Below are positions 58,132 through 64,000 of a DNA stretch of 64,000 nt, piece by piece; position 1 is the first letter of the stretch; every line of letters begins with the position of its first letter. Source of the DNA: Candidatus Thioglobus sp. GTDB taxonomy: Bacteria; Pseudomonadota; Gammaproteobacteria; PS1; Pseudothioglobaceae. A program made the position numbers and the translations under genes. Location: contig JAOMMB010000001.1 in NCBI GenBank assembly GCA_028352435.1, forward strand, positions 1-64,000, written 5' to 3'. The notes under the pieces were generated by a model. The model searched no databases. It was not told where the DNA came from and worked only from the letters and a program-made list of their open reading frames with translations.

Positions 58132-58545
58132 CTATACAACTCTTAATCCATTAAGAACAATACCGGTTAAGCTAATAACGCCAACAATTTTCCCATTATC
58201 TAGTACTGGGCATCTAGATAAATTAAAGTGAGTTAATAGTTCAGCACAGTAGCGAATATCCATGTGTGGATGAACCGACATAGCCGGCTTATTCATAATT
58301 TCATAAATATTGACACGGTCTAATGCACGATCTTTAGCGATAACTTTAGAAGCAATATCAGCAATTAAGACGACACCATATTCATCATAATCATGAGATT
58401 TTTCCACTAATAACATTTTAGTTTTTTTGTATTTCATATCAGTAAGCGCTTGCTTAACAGTGGTCTTACCGTCAACAATATCAACTTGTGTCCACATAAT
58501 GTCTTTGACAAGTGTAGGTGTGTTTTTTTGTGTCTCATTACTCAT
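58132..58545 (-). CDS. Stand-alone CBS-pair protein
   Basis: The 137-residue protein consists of two CBS domains and little else: VKDIMWTQVDIVDG opens the first and IYEIMNKPAMSVHPHMDIRY the second. CBS pairs bind adenine nucleotides and control partner enzymes or transporters. Its ATG overlaps the stop of the PII-like gene (TAATG), so the two are coupled. Confidence 0.88.
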   Translation of the reverse strand: MSNETQKNTPTLVKDIMWTQVDIVDGKTTVKQALTDMKYKKTKMLLVEKSHDYDEYGVVLIADIASKVIAKDRALDRVNIYEIMNKPAMSVHPHMDIRYCAELLTHFNLSRCPVLDNGKIVGVISLTGIVLNGLRVV

Positions 58546-58895
58546 TATATTTTCTCCTCTATAGTCTGCTCTAATGCCTGAATTTGATGCATGACACCAA
58601 CGGCATCTTCAACATCTATCTGAAAAGCAATACCCTCTTTAGAGTTTGCCTCAAAGTCACCTGCATCTGCAACACTTTCTAATATTTCTCTAGCAAGGTG
58701 TTGCTCTACAAGTAATAATAATACATCTCTGGGTGTTTCTAGACTTAATCCTAAAAATGTTTTAGTATGCTCAAGCCCTTCTCCTCGGGCTTGAGAAATG
58801 ATAGTGGATCCTGTGGCGCCTTTTTTTCTAGTCGCCTCAAGAATTCTATCAGTTTTGTCGCTATCAACAAAAGCGATAATCAATTTAAAATGCAT
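58545..58895 (-). CDS. PII-like signalling protein
   Basis: The 116-residue protein looks like a GlnB/PII ferredoxin-like fold: KLIIAFVDSDKTDRILEATR as the first strand and helix, KGATGSTIISQARGEG in the position of the T-loop, and GIAFQIDVEDAVGV in the position of the PII C-terminal signature. The T-loop is shorter than in GlnB/GlnK and lacks the uridylylated tyrosine. It lies between a DUF1538 pair and a CBS protein. A role in nucleotide-dependent control of the transporter is inferred. Confidence 0.82.
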   Translation of the reverse strand: MHFKLIIAFVDSDKTDRILEATRKKGATGSTIISQARGEGLEHTKTFLGLSLETPRDVLLLLVEQHLAREILESVADAGDFEANSKEGIAFQIDVEDAVGVMHQIQALEQTIEEKI

Positions 58896-58910
58896 AAATG
58901 CCTCCTGTTA

Positions 58911-59654
58911 TTAATTGGGTTTGTCATGGTTGAAAAAATGAATAATTTGCACATAAGCAAGGACACTCATGATGGGGAAAAGAGAGGCAAAGGCTATTAA
59001 ACCAAAGCCATCAGTTAATGGATTTCGCCCATCTATAGCGCCAGATAATCCAAGCCCTAGAGCGGCAATAATAGGCACTGTAACAATGGAAGTTGTTACA
59101 CCACCTGTATCATAAGCCAATGCAATAATATTTTTTGGTGAAAAATAAGTTTGGATTAAAACCAGTATATAGCCACCAATAATAAAATAATGCAGGGGAA
59201 GTCCAGCAACAATTCTAAAGCTACCTAGTGCAATTCCAATGGCAACTCCAATGGCAACTATGACGCGTAATGCTTTAATCTTGATAAAACCACCTGAAAC
59301 TTGATTAGCCTTAATAGCTACTGCTAATAATGATGGCTCTGCAATGGTGGTGGCAAAACCAATACATCCTGCAAAGATATAAACCCAATAGTAATCATAC
59401 CAATTCAAAGGGTCGCTCACTAAATCATTTGATGTGAGTTGTATTGCCATGATTTTTCCAAGTGGAAATAATGCTTTTTCCAGGCCAATGATTAAGAAAG
59501 TAAGCCCAATCCAAACTAAAACAAACCCCGTAATAATGCGCTTTAAGTGCGGAATTTTTTGCTTTAAAATTCCTAGTTGAAAAATAAATAAAATAGCCGC
59601 AATGGGCGCTACTGCCCAAAATGTTTCTAAAAAATGATGCGGTAATGACATCAT
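58911..59654 (-). CDS. DUF1538 family membrane protein (second of pair)
   Basis: The 247-residue protein has about six to seven hydrophobic helices and the DUF1538 motifs FATTIAEPSLLAVA and GGVTTSIVTVPIIAALGLGL, then GRNPLTDGFGLIAFASLFP. It is clearly homologous to the adjacent upstream protein, motif by motif. The transported substrate is unknown. Its start overlaps the upstream DUF1538 gene by 4 nt, and the PII-like gene follows after 15 bp. Confidence 0.85.
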   Translation of the reverse strand: MMSLPHHFLETFWAVAPIAAILFIFQLGILKQKIPHLKRIITGFVLVWIGLTFLIIGLEKALFPLGKIMAIQLTSNDLVSDPLNWYDYYWVYIFAGCIGFATTIAEPSLLAVAIKANQVSGGFIKIKALRVIVAIGVAIGIALGSFRIVAGLPLHYFIIGGYILVLIQTYFSPKNIIALAYDTGGVTTSIVTVPIIAALGLGLSGAIDGRNPLTDGFGLIAFASLFPIMSVLAYVQIIHFFNHDKPN

Positions 59655-60382
59655 TGAAAGATACCAAATAACATGACAGCAATAATGGGTAGCAATGAGG
59701 CAATTGCAATCATACCAAATCCATCAATGAGTGGATTTCTAGCACGGATACTACTACTCAGTCCAACCCCTAATGCGGTTAGCAAGGGGACAGTTATTGG
59801 CCCTGTAGTTACACCACCTGCATCATAAGCAATGCCAATAATAAAATCTGGTGCGAAGAGTGTCACCAACATAACCATTAGATAGCCACTGATAATTAAG
59901 TATTGAATAGGCCAGCCTTTAAGAATTTTAATGACACCAATAACAACCGATAGTCCTACAGCAATAGCCACCGTATATCTCAAAGTTTGAGCATAGTGAT
60001 CAAGTTCGACATCAGAGGTTATGATGCCACCAAATTGGGCAACTTTAGCTGCTTCATTAGCCATAACTATTAAATCTGGCTCGGCAATTGTGGCGCCAAA
60101 TCCAAGAGCAAAAGAAAAAACTAACAGCCAAATGATGGAGCCTTTTTTAACAAAAGAAAAGGCTAGCACTTCACCAATAGGAAATAAGCCCAGCTTAAGT
60201 CCATGGATAAAAAACGTAAGACCGATAAGTACAAACCCAGCACCTATGATAATATTGTCAATGTTGGGAATAGGTTGTTGAATGACGATAATTTGAAAAA
60301 AAGCAATAACCAGCACAATTGGCGCTAAATCTTTTGCACTGTCCGTCAAATTATGGGCAAATTGATAAAGCGTTTTTTTCAT
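59651..60382 (-). CDS. DUF1538 family membrane protein (first of pair)
   Basis: The 243-residue membrane protein shows FGATIAEPDLIVMANEA and GGVTTGPITVPLLTALGVGL, then ARNPLIDGFGMIAIASLLP. The paired motifs in this and the next gene suggest the two half-size proteins form an inverted-repeat-like heterodimer. It is the first gene of the operon, divergent from the pabC-mltG gene with about 40 bp between starts. Confidence 0.85.
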   Translation of the reverse strand: MKKTLYQFAHNLTDSAKDLAPIVLVIAFFQIIVIQQPIPNIDNIIIGAGFVLIGLTFFIHGLKLGLFPIGEVLAFSFVKKGSIIWLLVFSFALGFGATIAEPDLIVMANEAAKVAQFGGIITSDVELDHYAQTLRYTVAIAVGLSVVIGVIKILKGWPIQYLIISGYLMVMLVTLFAPDFIIGIAYDAGGVTTGPITVPLLTALGVGLSSSIRARNPLIDGFGMIAIASLLPIIAVMLFGIFQ

Positions 60383-60409
60383 AAGTGTTATTTTATAGAT
60401 GCACTGAAT

Positions 60410-60415
60410 TATAAT
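60410..60415 (+). promoter_or_regulatory. -10 element placing transcription start next to the pabC-mltG ATG
   Basis: TATAAT (60410-60415) lies only 8 bp before the ATG at 60424, and no ribosome site is seen. If used, the mRNA would be leaderless or nearly so. The -35 region is poor, so this is tentative. Confidence 0.4.
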
Positions 60416-60423
60416 ACTTGCAC

Positions 60424-62214
60424 ATGAATCGTATCATCTTAATTAATGGAAAAGATCAAACCAAACTGAGCGTATTTAATCGTCTGGTGCAATTTGGCGA
60501 TGGCTTGTTTGAAACCTGTTTAGTTGTTGATCATAAATTGATTTTAGCGGAAGCACATTTTAAACGATTAGAGAAAGGCGCTAAGCGACTAAAGATATCA
60601 CCAATTGCGCGTTCAGTTTGGATAAGAGAGATTGCTAAAGCTGTCTTTATGGCCAAATTAGATAATGCGGTGGTCAAAATTATACTGTCCCGTGGTGAAA
60701 CATTCAGAGGCTATGGATATGATAAGTCCATCACTCCTACTCGTATTGTCATGGTCTCAAAGGCGCCCGATCTTCCAAAGGATTACACATTAAGTCTTTG
60801 CGATAGTGGATACGCAACGAATCAGATGCTATCTGAAGTTAAACATTGCAACCGTTTGGAGCAAATTCTTGCTCGTACAAATATTAAGACCCAAGAATGT
60901 ATTATGCTTGACCCGCAAGCTCAGGTCGTTTCTGTTACTCAAGGTAATATTTTTGCTATCAAGAATGGCGTACTATTAACCCCGGGTTTAAATGAGTGCG
61001 GTATTGAAGGCACAAGACGACAAGTAATTATTGAATTGACAAGAAAACTTGGCTTATCGGTAGAAATTTGCCGATTAAGTGTTGCAGAATTATTAGCCTG
61101 TGACGAGATATTTATTAGTAATAGCGTGATGGGAATTAAATGCATTAGCCAAATTAATGAACAGAAATATTCCCAGCATCAGTTTACTGATCAAATACTA
61201 GATAGTTTAAATGAGCACCTATTTAAACCCGAAAATTCGATTGTATTAAAGCCTAAAAAAAGATTTTTTAAAAGCTGGCTGATTATCGCTTTGAGTTTGC
61301 TGGTTGCTTGGTCATTTTGGGCTAACAAGATAAATACGGTCAAACCATTTGTTTATCAACTTCCTCAGGGTGCCACTATTCACTCTACCGCTAATAGTCT
61401 AAAACTCTATGGCTTAGTTAATTCAGCACAGTTTGTGGTTTGGACAGCAAAACTACTAAGAATTGATGGTGAATTAAAATCAGGCTATTACGATGTTAAT
61501 TCGAATACAAGCGTTTTAAGTTTATTAAACGATTTTTCTAAAGCTCAAGTAGCCACTCGAAAAATTACTTTAATAGAAGGTCAAACTATTCAAGAGTATT
61601 ACCAGTTATTAAGTCAGAATCCAGCTTTAACTTCTCAACTTTCCTTTGAGAAAGTTTTGCGAAAGACGACTGCCAAAGCGCCCTATGATGGTAAATTTTG
61701 GCCAGACACATATCAAATTAATTATGCAGATAGCGTGTTGAGCGTTTTAAATAGATCGCATGCTTTATTACAAGACAAATTATCAAAAGCGTGGAATGAT
61801 AAAGCTGAAGACTTGTTATTAAAAAATGCAGATCAAGCTCTGATCCTAGCATCGCTGATCGAAAAAGAAACAGCTAACGATGCGGAAAAGTCAAAGATTG
61901 CAGGTGTATTTATGAATCGCTTAAAAATAGGTATGCGTCTGCAAACAGATCCAACGGTTGCATATGCTTTGGGAGATGCCTATACAGGGAAATTAAACAA
62001 GAAAGATTTGTGGTTTAAGAGTCCATACAATACCTATCGACACAAGGGCTTGCCACCAGGGGCAATTGGCTCAGTTGGTCTAGAATCTTTACGGGCAGCT
62101 ACACATCCTTTGAAGTCCGATTATTTATATTTTGTGGCAAAAAAAGATGGCACCCATGCATTTGCAAAAACTTATAAACAACATCTTATTAATATCAAGA
62201 AGTATCTAAAATAA
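60424..62214 (+). CDS. Fused aminodeoxychorismate lyase (PabC) - endolytic transglycosylase (MltG)
   Basis: One open frame of 596 residues joins two enzymes usually encoded by neighbouring genes. Residues 1 to about 268 are a class IV PLP aminotransferase-fold lyase: FNRLVQFGDGLFET, the PLP lysine Lys140 in EVKHCNRLEQ, and VTQGNIFA. It releases 4-aminobenzoate for folate. A basic stretch and a membrane helix (SWLIIALSLLVAWSFW, about 283-300) follow. The rest is MltG/YceG: ILASLIEKETA with the catalytic Glu, GMRLQTDPTVAY, YNTYRHKGLPPGAI and HPLKSDYLYFVA. The topology would leave PabC in the cytoplasm and MltG in the periplasm. tmk follows after 5 bp. Confidence 0.93.
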   Translation: MNRIILINGKDQTKLSVFNRLVQFGDGLFETCLVVDHKLILAEAHFKRLEKGAKRLKISPIARSVWIREIAKAVFMAKLDNAVVKIILSRGETFRGYGYDKSITPTRIVMVSKAPDLPKDYTLSLCDSGYATNQMLSEVKHCNRLEQILARTNIKTQECIMLDPQAQVVSVTQGNIFAIKNGVLLTPGLNECGIEGTRRQVIIELTRKLGLSVEICRLSVAELLACDEIFISNSVMGIKCISQINEQKYSQHQFTDQILDSLNEHLFKPENSIVLKPKKRFFKSWLIIALSLLVAWSFWANKINTVKPFVYQLPQGATIHSTANSLKLYGLVNSAQFVVWTAKLLRIDGELKSGYYDVNSNTSVLSLLNDFSKAQVATRKITLIEGQTIQEYYQLLSQNPALTSQLSFEKVLRKTTAKAPYDGKFWPDTYQINYADSVLSVLNRSHALLQDKLSKAWNDKAEDLLLKNADQALILASLIEKETANDAEKSKIAGVFMNRLKIGMRLQTDPTVAYALGDAYTGKLNKKDLWFKSPYNTYRHKGLPPGAIGSVGLESLRAATHPLKSDYLYFVAKKDGTHAFAKTYKQHLINIKKYLK

Positions 62215-62219
62215 AACCC

Positions 62220-62837
62220 ATGCAAAAAGGAAAATTTATCACTATAGATGGCGTTGAAGGCGCTGGTAAAAGTACACAAATAAAATTTATTTGTGACTAT
62301 TTAGAGGCAAAGGGAATTAACGTTGTTTTAACGCGAGAGCCCGGTGGAACTGATTTAGGTGAGAAAATTCGTGAGCTATTACTCAGTACCACAACTAAAT
62401 CAATGCATAGTGATAGTGAGCTATTACTTATGTTTGCAGCTAGAAATGAACACATTCATCATAAGATTATTCCTGCTCTTGAAAAAGGAGACTGGGTATT
62501 GAGTGATCGTTTCACTGATGCTTCGTATGCTTATCAAGGTGGAGGTAGGGGCTTAGATATTGAACGTATTGAGCACTTAGAGCATTGGGTTTTAAAAAAC
62601 TTTACACCTGATATGACGTTACTACTAGATATACCCGTAGACTTGGGTATGTCACGTGTTGAATCTAGAGGTGAGAAAGACCGTATCGAATTAGAAGATC
62701 TAGATTTTTTTGAGCGCGTTAGACAAGCGTATATTGATCGTTCAGAAAAATATCCACAACGAATTAAGCTGATTGATTCTTCGAAATCTCGTGAGCATAC
62801 CAGTGCCCAAATTGAGAAAATTTTAGAAATATTATGA
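62220..62837 (+). CDS. tmk: Thymidylate kinase
   Basis: The 205-residue kinase phosphorylates dTMP. The P-loop is GVEGAGKST, the DRX motif is in LSDRFTDASYAYQGGGRG, and the lid segment is RGEKDRIELEDLDFF. It overlaps holB by 4 nt in the conserved mltG-tmk-holB order. Confidence 0.98.
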   Translation: MQKGKFITIDGVEGAGKSTQIKFICDYLEAKGINVVLTREPGGTDLGEKIRELLLSTTTKSMHSDSELLLMFAARNEHIHHKIIPALEKGDWVLSDRFTDASYAYQGGGRGLDIERIEHLEHWVLKNFTPDMTLLLDIPVDLGMSRVESRGEKDRIELEDLDFFERVRQAYIDRSEKYPQRIKLIDSSKSREHTSAQIEKILEIL

Positions 62838-63847
62838 ATCTTCCTTGGCACGATCAGGCACTTTCTAAACTGCAAAAAATGATTGATCAGAATCATCTAC
62901 CTCATGCACTACTTATTACGGGCACTCAAAAAATTGGAAAATTTGAATTCATGCAGCAATTGGTAGGTATTTTACTCAAGGATGATGCAATAATTAGAAG
63001 GGATAACATTCTCGAAGAGCTCGATCACCCAGTATTAATAAGACGCTCTAATTACACCAATATGATTTATTGTCGAGCAGGTGAAATTAACGAAAAAACT
63101 AAAAATCGCTCTAAAGATATTCGCATAGACCAGGTGCGTGCTTTTTGTGAGGCACTAAATAAAACGGCTGATGATTTACAAATTGGCGTGATTTTTTACG
63201 GCGATCAAATGACTGTCAATGCGGCCAATAGTTTATTAAAAACATTGGAAGAGCCACGAGAAAATACATTAATCATTATCTTAGCGCATAATGTTCAAAA
63301 CTTGCCAGTGACTGTTGTTTCTCGTTGTCAAAATATTCATATTGCACCCAGCTTTGATGACAAAACTCAAGCGTGGCTTAAAGCGCAACTCAGCGAAACC
63401 CAAAATGCTGATTTTGATATTACACAGCTGCTGGAAAATACTCATGGAGTGCCGTTTAAAGTGCTTAGTGAATTAACAGAGGGTGGCTTTATTGCTTATC
63501 AAGCCTATCAGAATCAATTGCTTAATATTGCCATTCATCCCTTAACTATTAATCAAACACAAATATTTGAAGGTAATGAACTGGAAGTATTACACTGTTT
63601 GCAAAACTTAATTATTGAAGCAATTAAGCTTAAAACAACGCAACAAGAAGGTGGATTGGTTGAACTTAATCAGTTGGCTGAGCGTGCAAAATCAGATTTT
63701 TTATTCAAACTACTGGATGATGTGTATCAAGCCATTCGCTTGTCAAAAACCAGTGTCAACATTAAATTATTATTGGATAATATTTTAATTGTGTGGTCTC
63801 ACATCACCCATTTAAAGCAATATCCACAAATAAGTTCAAATTATTAG
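62834..63847 (+). CDS. holB: DNA polymerase III subunit delta prime
   Basis: The 337-residue clamp-loader subunit opens [14 protein letters not shown]. It has the degenerate ATP loop [19 protein letters not shown], the helix [13 protein letters not shown] and the SRC motif in VVSRCQNI. The four cysteines of the zinc module found in E. coli (around CGHCRGC) are missing: the corresponding stretch has none before IYCRAG. Location and the remaining motifs support the call. Confidence 0.92.
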   Translation: MNLPWHDQALSKLQKMIDQNHLPHALLITGTQKIGKFEFMQQLVGILLKDDAIIRRDNILEELDHPVLIRRSNYTNMIYCRAGEINEKTKNRSKDIRIDQVRAFCEALNKTADDLQIGVIFYGDQMTVNAANSLLKTLEEPRENTLIIILAHNVQNLPVTVVSRCQNIHIAPSFDDKTQAWLKAQLSETQNADFDITQLLENTHGVPFKVLSELTEGGFIAYQAYQNQLLNIAIHPLTINQTQIFEGNELEVLHCLQNLIIEAIKLKTTQQEGGLVELNQLAERAKSDFLFKLLDDVYQAIRLSKTSVNIKLLLDNILIVWSHITHLKQYPQISSNY

Positions 63848-63855
63848 GAGCAAAT

Positions 63856-64000
63856 ATGAGTCAATCAGATATCTTATTCGAACAAGCAAAAAAAGTTATA
63901 CCAGGTGGGGTGAATTCCCCAGTTCGTGCCTTTAATGGTGTCGGTGGAAATCCAATATTTTTTACTCGAGGCGAAGGCCCTTATTTATTTGATGCAGATG
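63856..64000 (+). CDS. hemL: Glutamate-1-semialdehyde 2,1-aminomutase, 5' end (partial)
   Basis: The frame from ATG 63856 runs off the right edge after 48 codons. It reads [20 protein letters not shown] and then [11 protein letters not shown], the canonical start of HemL, a PLP enzyme of the C5 route to tetrapyrroles. TAGGAG lies 6 nt upstream. HemL here follows holB, whereas E. coli has a different gene at that place. Confidence 0.95.
   Translation, partial: MSQSDILFEQAKKVIPGGVNSPVRAFNGVGGNPIFFTRGEGPYLFDAD

Noticed and set aside
58545-58895. The PII-like protein as canonical GlnB or GlnK
   Set aside because: It lacks the tyrosine-containing long T-loop and has no amtB or glnA neighbour.
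60418-62214. Calling the whole fused gene aminodeoxychorismate lyase from the legacy name of YceG
   Set aside because: The C-terminal half is MltG. The lyase call rests on the separate N-terminal PLP domain with its own motifs, not on the historical name.

Overview
The window reads as a chromosomal segment of an AT-rich, compact gammaproteobacterium of the sulfur-oxidising SUP05 / Candidatus Thioglobus type (free-living or the related mussel and clam symbionts). This placement is inferred. It rests on a Tat-exported SoxB, small periplasmic c-type cytochromes, a secreted DsrE-like protein, rubrerythrin, low GC, and gammaproteobacterial gene orders (pgsA-tRNA-Gly-tRNA-Cys, str-S10-spc-alpha, tig-clpP-clpX with lon, pabC-mltG-tmk-holB). 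No insertion sequence, phage gene, CRISPR array or rRNA operon is visible.

Layout. 1-106: 5' end of sucC (minus), divergent from efp. 159-5205: efp and its lysine ligase epmA, a Sel1-repeat protein, a YcgN protein, a DUF2914 protein and argG. 5476-7783: an FAH-family enzyme, rubrerythrin, then a minus-strand block of tRNA-Arg, pgsA, tRNA-Gly and tRNA-Cys. 7837-10501: murE-murF, away from any dcw cluster. 10723-13797: solitary soxB and a HupE/UreJ-like membrane protein. 13794-16989: envelope genes kdsD, a PaaI-type thioesterase, an LpxL-type acyltransferase and a low-molecular-weight phosphatase. This stretch is bracketed by two diverged copies of the kdsD/phosphatase divergent spacer. 17105-35613: str, S10, spc and alpha operons in one run, continued by rpsU and yqeY. 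36153-44085: a DUF3530 hydrolase, a TauE/SafE transporter, ubiX, mpl, msrB, cca, a RecB/AddB-like nuclease and engB. 44174-45190: two cytochromes c. 45299-52102: tig, clpP, clpX, hflX, lon. 52161-57363: DsrE-like protein, rsmB, dsbC, pepA, ppnP and an MBL hydrolase. 57427-60382: a minus-strand module of two DUF1538 membrane proteins, a PII-like protein, a CBS protein and a DUF302 protein. 60424-64000: a fused pabC-mltG gene, tmk, holB and the start of hemL.

Most of the window is housekeeping: translation, protein quality control, peptidoglycan synthesis and recycling (murE, murF, mpl, mltG), lipid A/KDO supply and periplasmic redox. Three observations stand out. First, PabC (folate) and MltG (glycan-strand cleavage) are one polypeptide, with a membrane helix between the domains that would put each on its proper side of the membrane. 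Second, a duplicated divergent promoter region carries reciprocal gene fragments and flanks the thioesterase-lpxL pair. Third, the DUF1538/PII-like/CBS operon looks like an uncharacterised transporter with its own nucleotide-sensing partners.
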